Of a DNA stretch of 64,000 nucleotides, positions 41,503 through 51,111 are shown piece by piece. The position numbers and the translations under genes were made by a program. The notes under the pieces are model-generated. The model was not told the origin of the DNA and did no database searches. It saw only the letters and a list, made by a program, of their open reading frames with translations. Numbering within the stretch: the stretch's first letter is position 1; the number at the start of each line of letters is the position of its first letter. Source of the DNA: Opitutales bacterium (GTDB taxonomy: Bacteria > Verrucomicrobiota > Verrucomicrobiia > Opitutales > UBA953); the NCBI GenBank assembly GCA_017935025.1, contig JAGBIL010000040.1:1-64000 (forward strand), in the 5' to 3' direction.

Positions 41503-41991
41503 TTAGACGCGACGGCGTTTCGGCGGACGGCAACCGTTGTGCGGAACCGGCGTAACGTCCATAATGGAGAGGACGTTCAGTCCGAGCTGCTGCAGAGCGC
41601 GAATTGCGGAGTCACGGCCCATTCCGGGTCCGCGCACCTTGACGACAACGTCTTTCAGTCCGTGCGACATCGCAACGCGAGCGGCGTCTTGGCAAACAAC
41701 CTGTGCGGCGAACGCCGTGGACTTGCGGGAACCGCGGAAGTTGCACTTCCCGGAAGAAGACCAGGAGATAACGTTTCCGTTCGGATCCGTGAAAGTGATT
41801 TTCGTGTTATTGAACGTCGCGAGAACGTTGCAAACGCCCGTCGTAATGTTCTTGGAACCTTTTGCACGACGAATCTTGATTTCATCAAGACCTTCGGCGA
41901 GGAGATCCTTTGCCGTAATCTCCTTCTTTTCGGGAGCGGCGGAAGCGACTTCTGCGGTCGCGGTTTGTTCCTTGATTTCTTCTTGACTCAT
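41503..41991 (-). CDS. rpsK: 30S ribosomal protein uS11
   Basis: 162 residues, compared with about 130 in most bacteria. The core begins near [19 protein letters not shown] and ends [11 protein letters not shown], as in S11. The extra 40 residues at the N-terminus are acidic and Ala-rich ([16 protein letters not shown]) and resemble the start of uS5 in this window. Located between rpsM and rpsD. Confidence 0.95.
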   Translation of the reverse strand: MSQEEIKEQTATAEVASAAPEKKEITAKDLLAEGLDEIKIRRAKGSKNITTGVCNVLATFNNTKITFTDPNGNVISWSSSGKCNFRGSRKSTAFAAQVVCQDAARVAMSHGLKDVVVKVRGPGMGRDSAIRALQQLGLNVLSIMDVTPVPHNGCRPPKRRRV

Positions 41992-42018
41992 TATAAAAGA
42001 GAATTTCGGAGATTAAAC

Positions 42019-42390
42019 TTATTTGGAAACAACGCCAACCGTCTTGCGCGCGCCCTTGCGAGTACGGGCATTCGTCTTCGTGCGCTGACCGCGAACCGGA
42101 AGACCGCGGAAGTGGCGAAGTCCGCGATAGGACTTGATCGATTGGAGACGCTTGAGGTTCGAGCCGATTTCGCGACGAAGATCCCCTTCGCACTTGTACC
42201 CGCGTTCGACAATGTAATTGACGATCTTGTTGAGCTGCTCTTCCGTCAACTTATCGGAACGGAGCGCAGGATCAAGGCCGAGCGCATTAACGATCTCGGT
42301 CGCGCGAGTCGGACCGATCCCGTAAATGTAACGCAGCGCATATTCGACGCGTTTGTTATTGGGAATGTCTACACCAAGGATGCGTGGCAT
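42019..42390 (-). CDS. rpsM: 30S ribosomal protein uS13
   Basis: 123 residues, starting [20 protein letters not shown], with [10 protein letters not shown] and the conserved [20 protein letters not shown] near the C-terminus. It contacts tRNA and the large subunit. No rpmJ or infA gene lies in the 104 bp between it and map. Confidence 0.95.
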   Translation of the reverse strand: MPRILGVDIPNNKRVEYALRYIYGIGPTRATEIVNALGLDPALRSDKLTEEQLNKIVNYIVERGYKCEGDLRREIGSNLKRLQSIKSYRGLRHFRGLPVRGQRTKTNARTRKGARKTVGVVSK

Positions 42391-42494
42391 TTTCTTTTAC
42401 TCTTGTTATGTTTGTTTTGAAAGGGAAAAGCTCGGCAGTATGTCAAAGCTTCTCGTGAATGGAAAGTCTTTTTTCTACGTGTGGCAAAAAAAAT

Positions 42495-43265
42495 TTAGGA
42501 AAGAACAGTCAGCACTTCGGGATCGCCCTCCGTAACGAGAATGGTGTGCTCGTAGTGCGCGGCCGGCTTCCCGTCCCGCGTCGTAATTGTCCATCCGTCC
42601 GCTTCGGTCTTCACGAAGCGGGAACCGAGGCAAATCATCGGTTCGATGGCGAGCGTCATTCCCGGACGAAGTTTCATTTTTCCTTCTCCGCGGGAATAGT
42701 AGTTCGGAACCTGCGGCTCTTCGTGCATGGAGCGCCCCACTCCGTGTCCGCAAAACTCGCGAACGATTCCGTAGCCGTGAGGTTTTACAAAACGTTCGAC
42801 CGCGCGGGAAATATCACTTACCCGATTTCCGGCACGAGCTGCGGAAATTCCGGCATAGAGAGCGCCCTCTGTTACTTCGCAAAGCTTTCTTACGTCTGCC
42901 GGAACGTTTCCGACAAGCACCGTGCGGGTGTTGTCACCGACAAAACCGCTATAGGCAGTAACAACATCAAGCGAAACGATATCGCCGTCGCGAATCACAC
43001 GATTGAGTGTTCCGATTCCATGAATAACCTCCTCGTTAACGGAAACGCAGATGTAACGCGGGAACGCAGGAATATTCGAGGCGGGCTTGTAGTTAATGCA
43101 CGGGCTTGTGCAACCCAACTCCGACATGACTCGTTTTGCGAACTGGTCGATATCGTAAGCCGTTACCCCTTCTTCAACGAACTTGCATGTGCGATCAAGC
43201 ACTTCTGCCGCGATGCGGCAGGCTTCACGCATTTTCACAAGCTCTTCGGACGAAAGCGGTCTCAC
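42495..43265 (-). CDS. map: Methionine aminopeptidase, type I
   Basis: 256 residues. The metal ligands are visible: Asp in SLDVVTAYSGFVGDNTRT (two), His in GHGVGRSMHEEPQ, Glu in LAIEPM and Glu in AHYEHTILVT. It removes initiator Met from new proteins. As in many bacteria it follows secY. Adenylate kinase, often between them, is absent here. The start MRPLSSEEL leaves a 46-bp gap to secY. Confidence 0.95.
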   Translation of the reverse strand: MRPLSSEELVKMREACRIAAEVLDRTCKFVEEGVTAYDIDQFAKRVMSELGCTSPCINYKPASNIPAFPRYICVSVNEEVIHGIGTLNRVIRDGDIVSLDVVTAYSGFVGDNTRTVLVGNVPADVRKLCEVTEGALYAGISAARAGNRVSDISRAVERFVKPHGYGIVREFCGHGVGRSMHEEPQVPNYYSRGEGKMKLRPGMTLAIEPMICLGSRFVKTEADGWTITTRDGKPAAHYEHTILVTEGDPEVLTVLS

Positions 43266-43311
43266 AGTTGTGCTGATTGAATATGAAAGAACAGAACGGA
43301 TTCGTCAGAAC

Positions 43312-44826
43312 TTAGTTCGCAAACGTCGTAATTCCGAATGCGATGAATCCGAGAACAAAAATGGTAAGCAAAACGTAAGTCAGACGTCCGAGCCCGGAAG
43401 GCTGACCGATGTCTGCAATGCGGCGGGATTGTGCGGATTGCGGAATAGCAACACCGCCGATACGGGACTTTTTGAGGAAGCCATCATAATGGCGTTGCAA
43501 AAGCAACGTTTCGACCTGGCGCATTGTGTCAAGAATAACACCGACCGTAATCAAACCGCTGGTTCCGCCGATGACGCGTGCGAGACGCGGATAAAAATCA
43601 AAATTGTAGATAAACAAGTCCGGCAAAAGTGCGATCACGACCAAAAATACGCCTCCGGCAAAAGTCAGTCGGTTCATGACGAACTCAAGGTAGTGCGCCG
43701 TATGCTCGCCGGGACGAACGCCGGGAATGTAGCCGTTGTTTTTCTTCAAATCGTCAGCAACCTGAATCGGCTTGAACATAACCGAAACCCAGAAATAGCT
43801 GAAAACAAATACCAACGCGCCCATCACGACATAATACACAACCCGTCCCGGCTGGAATTGTTCCGGAACGCCGAGCAGAAAGGAAAGAGCCGGTTTCGTC
43901 GCAAGCCACCCGAGAGGCATTGCGAGGAAAGAAATAATTGCTCCGGCAAAGATTACCGGCATAACTCCGGCGTAATTCACCTTCAGGGGAAGATAAACGC
44001 TCTGACCGTTGAATACTTTGCGACCGACAACGCGTTTCGCATACTGGACCGGAATTTTTCGGACCGCTTGCGTAATGGCGACAAGAGCAGCCGTTCCCGC
44101 GACAAACAGAAGAATCATTCCGAGCAGATGCTCCAATCCATTATCCGTCGTTCCCGAGCCCGCAACCGGTCCCGCCAACAGAGCAACGAAAGAGGAAAGC
44201 GCCTGCGGAATGTCCGCGACAATACCGAGCACAATGAGAATCGATGCCCCGTTCCCGATCCCGCGCTGGGTAATCTGTTCGCCCAACCAAAGCATAATCA
44301 CGGCCCCGGCGGTAAGGATCAGCGTTCCCATGACCGTGAAGAGGGTTTTGTTGATGATAACCATCTCCCCGGTAAAACCTTGAACACCTACAGCCTGACT
44401 GACTGTCGCCGGATTGCAGAACATTCCGACAATGATAAACGCCTGCAGAAGCGCGATGGCGATCGTCATGTAGCGGGTATACTGAGCAATTTTCTGCTGT
44501 CCGTTCTCTTCATTGCGAAGACGTGCCAAACTCGGCACAACCGCACCCATCAGTTGCATGATAATGGATGCACTAATGTAGGGCATAATACCGAGAGCAA
44601 AGATAGCACCCTTAAGCATCGCCCCGCCGGTGAACATATTATAGAGTCCGACAAAACCTTCTCCGGTTTGCGGGAGACTCTTAATAAAATCCGTCAACAC
44701 TGTCGGGTCCAAACCGGGAAGCGGAAGATTTCCGCCAATACGGGAAATGAACAGTAGCCCGAGAGTGACGATAATGCGATTCCGGAGTTCCGGAATCTTC
44801 CAGCAATTAATGAAAGCGGAAAACAT
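43312..44826 (-). CDS. secY: Protein translocase subunit SecY
   Basis: 504 residues with ten membrane helices. Recognisable parts are the N-terminal FINCWKIPELRNRI, the plug region around GLYNMFTGGAMLKGAIFALGIMPYISASIIMQL, GQQKIAQYTRY in the loop after helix 3, and the GGVFLVVIALLPDLF stretch near helix 9. It forms the Sec channel with SecE and SecG. It is slightly longer than the E. coli protein (443). It is placed after rplO as usual. Confidence 0.95.
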   Translation of the reverse strand: MFSAFINCWKIPELRNRIIVTLGLLFISRIGGNLPLPGLDPTVLTDFIKSLPQTGEGFVGLYNMFTGGAMLKGAIFALGIMPYISASIIMQLMGAVVPSLARLRNEENGQQKIAQYTRYMTIAIALLQAFIIVGMFCNPATVSQAVGVQGFTGEMVIINKTLFTVMGTLILTAGAVIMLWLGEQITQRGIGNGASILIVLGIVADIPQALSSFVALLAGPVAGSGTTDNGLEHLLGMILLFVAGTAALVAITQAVRKIPVQYAKRVVGRKVFNGQSVYLPLKVNYAGVMPVIFAGAIISFLAMPLGWLATKPALSFLLGVPEQFQPGRVVYYVVMGALVFVFSYFWVSVMFKPIQVADDLKKNNGYIPGVRPGEHTAHYLEFVMNRLTFAGGVFLVVIALLPDLFIYNFDFYPRLARVIGGTSGLITVGVILDTMRQVETLLLQRHYDGFLKKSRIGGVAIPQSAQSRRIADIGQPSGLGRLTYVLLTIFVLGFIAFGITTFAN

Positions 44827-44926
44827 TAGAAAATTCTCTATTTTATCGCGAATGTCGATTCCCCTACCCTACCGCAGGAACGGGAACTCGACATTCGGAG
44901 GGAATCGAATAGTAAAGCGCTACCGA

Positions 44927-45379
44927 TTATTCGGCATCCGCTTTCAATTCGACAACCTTTCCGCCTGCGGCTTCAATCTTTGCCTTCGCGGAAGCAGAAA
45001 ACTTTTGAGCGGAAACCGTCACGGCACGGGAGATTTCGCCGTTGCCGAGCACCTTGACCAAGAGGTCCGATTCGCGAACGAGACCGGCCTTGACGAGGGC
45101 GTTGCGATCAATTTCCGTTCCTTCGCATTTGTCGATCTGGCTCAGATTGACAACGGCGAACTCAACGCGGTTGACGTTGTTAAACCCGCGATGCGGAAGT
45201 TTACGGTAAAGCGGCATTTGACCACCTTCAAATCCCGGACGAACACCGCCGCCGGAACGAGCCTTCATACCTTTGTGTCCGCGACCGGACGTTTTACCGT
45301 GTCCGCTACTGCGTCCACAGCCGAGGCGTTTATGACGATGCGTCGAGCCTTCGATTTTCGGAAGAGTGTGAAGTTTCAT
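44927..45379 (-). CDS. rplO: 50S ribosomal protein uL15
   Basis: 150 residues starting MKLHTLPKIEGSTHRHKRLG, with the Gly/Arg-rich RSSGHGKTSGRGHKGMKARSG that threads into 23S rRNA and a C-terminal domain with VKVLGNGEISRAVTVSA. It lies directly after rpsE. The gene for uL30 (rpmD), which usually sits between them, is not present. Confidence 0.95.
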   Translation of the reverse strand: MKLHTLPKIEGSTHRHKRLGCGRSSGHGKTSGRGHKGMKARSGGGVRPGFEGGQMPLYRKLPHRGFNNVNRVEFAVVNLSQIDKCEGTEIDRNALVKAGLVRESDLLVKVLGNGEISRAVTVSAQKFSASAKAKIEAAGGKVVELKADAE

Positions 45380-45468
45380 GGATATGAAAATTTTTAAATT
45401 ATTTGGATACTTTCGGCAGATGAATTTGCAGGAAGCAGTATTCCCGCCGATTCATCCGCCAAACGGAA

Positions 45469-46092
45469 TTACGAACGCGTTGCTCGAATCTGTTCAAGCG
45501 TGCGAAGCTTCAGCAAACCGTCGAGCGTCGCCTTGACGAGTGCGCCGGGATTATTGGAGCCGAGCGACTTGGAGAGAACGTCTTTCACGCCGGCGACTTC
45601 GAGGACTGCACGAACGCCGCCACCCGCGATAACACCCGTACCGGGAGCTGCCGGACGAAGAAGAACTTCTCCCCCGTCATGCGTACCGAGAACTTCATGC
45701 GGGATCGTATTGTTGCGGAGGCAAACCGGACGAAGCGCCTTGTGCGCACGTTCCGTTCCTTTGCGAATTGCATCCGGAACTTCCTTCGCCTTACCGTAAC
45801 CGATACCGACATTGCCCTTTCCGTCTCCGGAAACGACCAACGCGGCAAAGCTGAAACGACGACCGCCCTTGACCACCTTTGCACAACGGTTGATGTGAAC
45901 AACCTTGTCGAGGTACTCGGGAGCATTCGGATCCGCCGGAGCCGCATTGCGGGAATTACGGCGATCACCGCGACGTCCGTCACGGCGAGGTCCGCGACCG
46001 CGACGTTCCTGAACCGGAGCCGCATTTTCTGCGGGAGCTTCCGTAGCGGGAACAACCGGAGTTTCAGTGCTTTCAGAAATTTCTTGTGACAT
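45469..46092 (-). CDS. rpsE: 30S ribosomal protein uS5
   Basis: 207 residues. The core starts near [21 protein letters not shown] with the S5 double-stranded RNA-binding domain, then [18 protein letters not shown] and [19 protein letters not shown]. About 55 extra N-terminal residues are acidic, then Arg-rich ([17 protein letters not shown]). S5 contributes to decoding fidelity. Confidence 0.95.
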   Translation of the reverse strand: MSQEISESTETPVVPATEAPAENAAPVQERRGRGPRRDGRRGDRRNSRNAAPADPNAPEYLDKVVHINRCAKVVKGGRRFSFAALVVSGDGKGNVGIGYGKAKEVPDAIRKGTERAHKALRPVCLRNNTIPHEVLGTHDGGEVLLRPAAPGTGVIAGGGVRAVLEVAGVKDVLSKSLGSNNPGALVKATLDGLLKLRTLEQIRATRS

Positions 46093-46103
46093 TGGGCTTA
46101 TCC

Positions 46104-46469
46104 TTAGAATTGAAGTCCTGCTTCGCGAACGGCTTCCGCGAACGCTTTAACGGTTCCGTGATAACGGCGACCCGCACGGTCGAAAACGACTGTGGAAAGA
46201 CCTGCATTTTTCGCAGCTTCGCCGAAAACCTTACCGAATTCAGTCGCACCCGCGACATTCGGAAGAAGCTTCTTTTCACGCATGACTTTCTGCGTCGTCG
46301 AAGCACCGAGAAGTGTGCGACCGACGGAATCGTCAATAATCTGTGCGTGAATGTGAAGATTCGTGAATTTCACGACAAGGCGGGGACGTTCGGCGGAACC
46401 GACGACAGCCTTGCGGATGCGCCAACGGCGGCGCTGCAGAAGCTTATTCTTCTTTTCGATTTTATTCAT
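46104..46469 (-). CDS. rplR: 50S ribosomal protein uL18
   Basis: 121 residues with [35 protein letters not shown] and the C-terminal [20 protein letters not shown]. It binds 5S rRNA. It lies between rplF and rpsE with 11-19 bp gaps. Confidence 0.95.
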   Translation of the reverse strand: MNKIEKKNKLLQRRRWRIRKAVVGSAERPRLVVKFTNLHIHAQIIDDSVGRTLLGASTTQKVMREKKLLPNVAGATEFGKVFGEAAKNAGLSTVVFDRAGRRYHGTVKAFAEAVREAGLQF

Positions 46470-46488
46470 TTCAAGAAAATGTTAGGGA

Positions 46489-47028
46489 TTACGCAGTCTT
46501 CTTGCCTTCCTTACGACGGACATATTCGCCGACGATACGGACACCCTTGCCCTTATACGGTTCAACCGGCTTGAAGGACTTGATGTCTGCAGCGACCTGA
46601 CCGACCATGTGTTTATCCGCACCGGAAACTTCGATTTTCGTTCCGTCCGTAATCACAACCTTGATTCCGGCAGGAATCGGATAGATGATCGGATGGGACT
46701 GACCGAGAGCGAGGTCGAGCTTATCACCCGAAAGTACCGCCTTGAAACCGACGCCCTGAATTTCGAGCTGTTTCTGGTAGCCGTCTTTCACGCCCTTGAC
46801 CATATTGTTGATAATCGCACGAACCGTGCCGTGCATTGCGCCGGCGAAACGGGAATCATTCGCGGGAACAACATGAACCGCGTCGCCTTCGAGCGTAATT
46901 TTGACAGCCGTAGCGTCAAATGTTTTGGAGAGTTTGCCCTTGGCGCCTTCTACTTCGACGGTGGAACCGTTAACCGAGATTTTAACGCCTGCAGGAACCT
47001 GTACCGGGATTTTACCAATTCGACTCAT
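46489..47028 (-). CDS. rplF: 50S ribosomal protein uL6
   Basis: 179 residues starting MSRIGKIPVQVPAGVKISVN, with two L6 domains and the C-terminal FKPVEPYKGKGVRIVGEYVRRKEGK signature. It is found near the factor-binding site. Order and size are normal. Confidence 0.96.
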   Translation of the reverse strand: MSRIGKIPVQVPAGVKISVNGSTVEVEGAKGKLSKTFDATAVKITLEGDAVHVVPANDSRFAGAMHGTVRAIINNMVKGVKDGYQKQLEIQGVGFKAVLSGDKLDLALGQSHPIIYPIPAGIKVVITDGTKIEVSGADKHMVGQVAADIKSFKPVEPYKGKGVRIVGEYVRRKEGKKTA

Positions 47029-47063
47029 TGTCTTTAATTATTCCTTACGGTGAAAAAGAGTTA

Positions 47064-47459
47064 TTACCAAACCTGAGCGAGGACTTCGCCGCCAACTTTC
47101 TGCTGACGGGCTTCGACATCACTGAGGATACCTTTGGAGGTCGTGAGGATGGAAATCCCCATACCGCCGATAACTTTCGGAATTTCGCCGTATCCGGTGT
47201 AGATTCGGCGACCGGGCTTGGAAATACGATTGATTTCCGTGATAGCAGCCTTCTTGCCGTTGTATTTGAGCGTGATCTCAATCACGGGAAGACCGTTCTT
47301 TTCGACTTTCGCGAAATCGGCGATGTAACCGCATTCTTTGAGAATACGGGCAATACCTTCGCGGGAAGAACTCCACTGAGCGGAAACGGACTTGAGCGTC
47401 GCGTTGCTGCCGTTGCGGATGATGGTGAGAAAATCACCCAAGGTGTCGTGTGTTGCCAT
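47064..47459 (-). CDS. rpsH: 30S ribosomal protein uS8
   Basis: 131 residues. It starts MATHDTLGDFLTIIRNGSNA, and the C-terminal STSKGILSD-type sequence and GGEVLAQVW match uS8. It binds helix 21 of 16S rRNA and often regulates this operon in other bacteria. Confidence 0.95.
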   Translation of the reverse strand: MATHDTLGDFLTIIRNGSNATLKSVSAQWSSSREGIARILKECGYIADFAKVEKNGLPVIEITLKYNGKKAAITEINRISKPGRRIYTGYGEIPKVIGGMGISILTTSKGILSDVEARQQKVGGEVLAQVW

Positions 47460-47486
47460 AACGATTATTTCCTTTACTGGGATGGA

Positions 47487-47792
47487 TTACCAGGATGCTT
47501 TCGTGATGCCCGGAATCTTGCCGTTCGAAGCGAGTTCGCGGAACGTGATACGGGAAAGACCGAACTTTCCGATGTACGCACGCGGACGGCCGGAAATCGC
47601 GCAACGGTTGCGCAAACGGATCGCCGAAGAATTGCGCGGGAGCGAATCGAGGTCGCGTTGCGCTTTGTAGAAATCTTCGTCATTCGTTTCCGGATTCGCG
47701 ATAATCGCCTTCAGCGCTGCACGCTTCGCCGCATACTTCGCAACGAGGCGCTGACGCTTCAAATTCTTTTCGATAGCAGACTTTTTTGCCAT
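47487..47792 (-). CDS. rpsN: 30S ribosomal protein uS14, zinc-free form
   Basis: 101 residues, the long zinc-independent form. [21 protein letters not shown] is the conserved core, with only one Cys and no CxxC pairs. Placed between rplE and rpsH. Confidence 0.95.
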   Translation of the reverse strand: MAKKSAIEKNLKRQRLVAKYAAKRAALKAIIANPETNDEDFYKAQRDLDSLPRNSSAIRLRNRCAISGRPRAYIGKFGLSRITFRELASNGKIPGITKASW

Positions 47793-47816
47793 AACCTTTG
47801 TTTTCCTAAAAAGTGA

Positions 47817-48398
47817 TTAGTTGGCAGTCGCAGCATCGGCGGCGACTTTAGCGGAAGACTTACGGAACGGCATTCCGAGGAGGCGAAGAAGTTCGCGACC
47901 TTCGTCGTCCGTTTGAGCCGTCGTAACGATCGTGATATCGAGACCGATATTCTGACGTTGCGAACCGTCGCCCTGTGTTTCCGGGAAAATCGTATGGTCG
48001 GCGATACCGAGGGAATAATTTCCCTTGCCGTCAAAACGATTCGAGACACCGCGAAAGTCGCGGATCATCGGAAGAGCGACGTAAATCAGGCGAGCGAGAA
48101 ATTCGTACATAGCGGCACCGCGAAGCGTAACCATCACGCCAAGGGGCATTCCCTGGCGCACTTTAAAGTTCGAAACGCTCTTGCGTGCGTGGGTAACGAC
48201 AGGCTTCTGACCGGCGATTTTCGAAATTTCCTTCAAAATTTCCGCCTGGAGATTCTTGTCCGTGTCCGCGCGATAGGCCGAGTTGATGACGACCTTCGTC
48301 AACGCGGGAACCTGATGCGGGTTCGTCACGCCGAGCTTCTTTTTGAGCTCGGGAACGACCTGTTCCTGGTAAAGTTTCTTTAAAACCGGTGTGTGCAT
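47817..48398 (-). CDS. rplE: 50S ribosomal protein uL5
   Basis: 193 residues. Recognisable are QVPALTKVVINSAYRADTDK, ITGQKP-type sequence (AGQKPVVTHARKSVSNFKVRQG), and FRGVSNRFDGKGNYSLGI. It binds 5S rRNA and contacts P-site tRNA. Confidence 0.96.
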   Translation of the reverse strand: MHTPVLKKLYQEQVVPELKKKLGVTNPHQVPALTKVVINSAYRADTDKNLQAEILKEISKIAGQKPVVTHARKSVSNFKVRQGMPLGVMVTLRGAAMYEFLARLIYVALPMIRDFRGVSNRFDGKGNYSLGIADHTIFPETQGDGSQRQNIGLDITIVTTAQTDDEGRELLRLLGMPFRKSSAKVAADAATAN

Positions 48399-48440
48399 AT
48401 TCAGCTTCTCTCTTAATGAGTGTTCCTACGGGAACGTTGC

Positions 48441-48692
48441 TTATTTCTTCTTAGCGTCGAACTTCGAAGCGAGCATCACATTCGAAGCGTGAATCGGAGC
48501 TTCCTTTTCGATGATTCCGCCTTCAATACCCGCCTGTTCGTTAGCGGTCGTGTGGCGTTTTACGATATTGAGCCCTTCAACGATAACCCGTCCCTTCGAG
48601 GGAAGAGTCTTAAGAATCTTTCCGCGCTTCCCCTTTTCGGAGCCTGCGATAACAACGACTTCGTCGTCTTTTTTAAGATTTTGTTTAGCCAT
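48441..48692 (-). CDS. rplX: 50S ribosomal protein uL24
   Basis: 83 residues with a KOW motif ([20 protein letters not shown]), then [11 protein letters not shown] and [17 protein letters not shown]. It is shorter than the usual 100 or so at the C-terminus. It starts 1 bp after the rplN stop. Confidence 0.94.
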   Translation of the reverse strand: MAKQNLKKDDEVVVIAGSEKGKRGKILKTLPSKGRVIVEGLNIVKRHTTANEQAGIEGGIIEKEAPIHASNVMLASKFDAKKK

Positions 48693-48693
48693 A

Positions 48694-49062
48694 TTACAGA
48701 ACCTCCGGAGCGAGGGAGACGATTTTCATAAATTTCTGGCGGAGTTCACGCGCGACCGGCCCGAAAATACGGGTTCCGCGCGGATTGCCGTTCCCGTCGA
48801 GGATAACGACGGCATTGGAGTCGAAGCGCAAATAGCTTCCGTCCGGACGACGGATCGGAGCCTTGGTGCGAACGACAACAGCTTTCACGACAGAGCCTTT
48901 TTTGACGGCATCGGGAGCGCTCGGGATAGAATCCTTGACCGCGCAAACGATGATATCGCCGACAGACGCCGTATCCGTGATCTGACCAAGGCGGCGAATC
49001 ATTTCGACTTCCTTGGCGCCGGTGTTGTCGGCAACGTCCAAACGAGATTTCAATTGTACCAT
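48694..49062 (-). CDS. rplN: 50S ribosomal protein uL14
   Basis: 122 residues: [39 protein letters not shown] and the C-terminal [18 protein letters not shown]. Normal length. It forms an intersubunit bridge. Confidence 0.96.
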   Translation of the reverse strand: MVQLKSRLDVADNTGAKEVEMIRRLGQITDTASVGDIIVCAVKDSIPSAPDAVKKGSVVKAVVVRTKAPIRRPDGSYLRFDSNAVVILDGNGNPRGTRIFGPVARELRQKFMKIVSLAPEVL

Positions 49063-49089
49063 TGTATGTGCCTCTCTATTGATGTGATC

Positions 49090-49377
49090 TTAGACGGCAG
49101 CCTGCCCGATGATTTTCGCGGCTTCGATAACGCGAACGACGCGGAAGCGTTTCAGCTTCGAAATCGGGCGCGTTTCCATAATTTCCACCTTGTCGCCGAC
49201 GTTGCACACATTCTTTTCGTCGTGCGCGTGAATAACCGTCTTGCGCTTAATTTCCTTGCGGAAAATCGGGTGCGGCATTTTGTAGAAGTAGGTAACCTTA
49301 ACACTCTTTTCTCCGGTTTTGCTTGTAACAACACCGGTGAGTGTCTTACGGGAGGAACGATTCTGTTCTTCAGACAT
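49090..49377 (-). CDS. rpsQ: 30S ribosomal protein uS17
   Basis: 95 residues with RKTLTGVVTSKTGEKSVKVT, KTVIHAHDEKNVCNVGDKVE and ETRPISKLKRFRVV, the OB-fold signature of S17. Confidence 0.95.
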   Translation of the reverse strand: MSEEQNRSSRKTLTGVVTSKTGEKSVKVTYFYKMPHPIFRKEIKRKTVIHAHDEKNVCNVGDKVEIMETRPISKLKRFRVVRVIEAAKIIGQAAV

Positions 49378-49400
49378 TGTTTTATCCTAAATGCGGAATG

Positions 49401-49610
49401 TTAGCGTGCGGCGCGTTTTTCACGAGCGACGGTTTCGAGGCGTGCGATCTCACGGCGAAGCGTGCGGATACGCGCCGGGTTATCGACCTGTCCCGTGTTC
49501 TTGCGAAGGCGCAAGTTCAGGAGTTCTTCACGGTCGCTGCGGAGCGTCTTTGAAAGTTCTTCCGGAGTCATTTCGCGAATGGCGGAAGCATTGTTTTTAT
49601 TTGCACTCAT
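49401..49610 (-). CDS. rpmC: 50S ribosomal protein uL29
   Basis: 69 residues, two helices: MTPEELSKTLRSDREELLNL and the conserved NPARIRTLRREIARLET. It sits near the tunnel exit. Slightly extended N-terminus. Confidence 0.94.
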   Translation of the reverse strand: MSANKNNASAIREMTPEELSKTLRSDREELLNLRLRKNTGQVDNPARIRTLRREIARLETVAREKRAAR

Positions 49611-49650
49611 AGCGGAAAAGTTTCGAATAAATAGACTTTTTTATCAGGAA

Positions 49651-50079
49651 TCAATACTTTTCGAGCTGCTCTTTGCTGACAAAGCGGCAATGAATCGGGA
49701 GCTTCGTGTCGGCGAGGCGCATTGCTTCACGCGCAGCAGACAACGGAACACCGGAAACTTCGAAGAGCATCGTGCCGGGACGAATGACCGCGCACCAGTA
49801 CTCGACGTTCCCCTTACCGGAACCCATTCGGACTTCCGCAGGTTTCTTCGTTACCGGTTTGTGCGGGAACACACGCATCCACATTTTTCCTTTACGCTTG
49901 AGCGAGCGGGAAATGGCAACACGGGCAGCTTCGAGCTGCGCAGCCGTCATACGGCAACGTTCCAAGGCCTGGATACCGAACTCGCCGAAGGCGAGCTGGT
50001 TGCAGGAAGTTGCGTTCCCGTAGATACGTCCTTTCTGGACCTTACGGTATTTCGTGCGAGAGGGTTGAATATTAGGCAT
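49651..50079 (-). CDS. rplP: 50S ribosomal protein uL16
   Basis: 142 residues: MPNIQPSRTKYRKVQKGR, LEAARVAISRSLKRKGKMWMRVFP, and GSGKGNVEYWCAVIRPG. L16 helps to position tRNA in the A site. Order rpsC-rplP-rpmC is conserved. Confidence 0.96.
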   Translation of the reverse strand: MPNIQPSRTKYRKVQKGRIYGNATSCNQLAFGEFGIQALERCRMTAAQLEAARVAISRSLKRKGKMWMRVFPHKPVTKKPAEVRMGSGKGNVEYWCAVIRPGTMLFEVSGVPLSAAREAMRLADTKLPIHCRFVSKEQLEKY

Positions 50080-50107
50080 AACTTTATGTCCTTCTCTTAA
50101 TTTTCAA

Positions 50108-50737
50108 TTAGATTTCGGGATCCTTTGTGCAAATCCAGCACTTGATTCCGAGCTTACCGTAAACGGTATGCGCTTCAGCGAAGCCGTAGTCGATATTCGC
50201 ACGCAACGTGTGCAAAGGAACACGACCGACGCGGGAGGATTCCACGCGAGCGATTTCGGCACCGCCGAGACGACCGGCAACGCGAAGACGGATACCTTCC
50301 GCCCCGGAGCTCATCGTGCTCTGCACCGCTTTTTTCATCGCGCGGCGGAAAGAAACACGACGCTCGAGCTGAAGAGCGATATTTTCGGCGACCAACTGCG
50401 CCACGAGATCCGGCTTCTTAATTTCCTGGATGTCGAGAATAACTTCGCGCCCGGCAATCTTTTCAATGTCTTCGCGGAGTTTTTCGAGCTCACCGCCCTT
50501 ACGACCGATGACAACACCCGGACGCGCCGAGTAAATTTTCACGCGGATACGGGAACCCGCACGTTCAATGAAGATTGTCGGAACGCCGGCCTGACGAAGC
50601 TTTTCGTGGAGGAATTTACGAATCGCGTAGTCGTTCTTCAGGTATTCCGGAAACGTTTTCTTGTCCGCATACCAACGGGAGTCCCAGTTGCGGCGAACTG
50701 CGAGGCGAAAGCCGATCGGATTTGTTTTTTGACCCAT
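50108..50737 (-). CDS. rpsC: 30S ribosomal protein uS3
   Basis: 209 residues. It begins MGQKTNPIGFRLAVRRNWDS, has the KH domain with ARPGVVIGRKGGELEKLRED, and the C-terminal S3 domain with GRLGGAEIARVESSRVGRVPLHT. It lines the mRNA entry channel. Confidence 0.96.
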   Translation of the reverse strand: MGQKTNPIGFRLAVRRNWDSRWYADKKTFPEYLKNDYAIRKFLHEKLRQAGVPTIFIERAGSRIRVKIYSARPGVVIGRKGGELEKLREDIEKIAGREVILDIQEIKKPDLVAQLVAENIALQLERRVSFRRAMKKAVQSTMSSGAEGIRLRVAGRLGGAEIARVESSRVGRVPLHTLRANIDYGFAEAHTVYGKLGIKCWICTKDPEI

Positions 50738-50756
50738 AATCGAAAAATTTCGGAGG

Positions 50757-51092
50757 TTATTGTTTGTCGCTCAATACGATGGTAATATGGCTCGTCGATT
50801 TACGAATCGGATGAGCACTGCCCTTCGCTGCCGGACGGAAACGTTTCAGAACCGGTCCCTGATTGACGACGGCGGCGGAAACGACGAGATCCTTAGCGGA
50901 GAGATTGTTATTGTTTTCCGCATTAGCAATCGCGCTGTTGAGCGTCTTCAGAAGGAGACGAGCCGATTTGCGCGGGATGAAGCGGAGGAGGTCCGCCGCC
51001 TGAAGCGCGGGAAGACCTTGAATTTGGCGAGCCACGTCACGCACTTTTTGGGGCGTCATACGGGCGAACTTTGTGATGGCTTTAACTTCCAT
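50757..51092 (-). CDS. rplV: 50S ribosomal protein uL22
   Basis: 111 residues: MEVKAITKFARMTPQKVRDVA, the LLKTLNSAIANAENNNNL helix and the tunnel hairpin with FRPAAKGSAHPIRKSTSHI. It starts 19 bp after the stop of the inserted secreted protein gene. Confidence 0.95.
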   Translation of the reverse strand: MEVKAITKFARMTPQKVRDVARQIQGLPALQAADLLRFIPRKSARLLLKTLNSAIANAENNNNLSAKDLVVSAAVVNQGPVLKRFRPAAKGSAHPIRKSTSHITIVLSDKQ

Positions 51093-51111
51093 TGTCCGGA
51101 ATTAGCTAAAA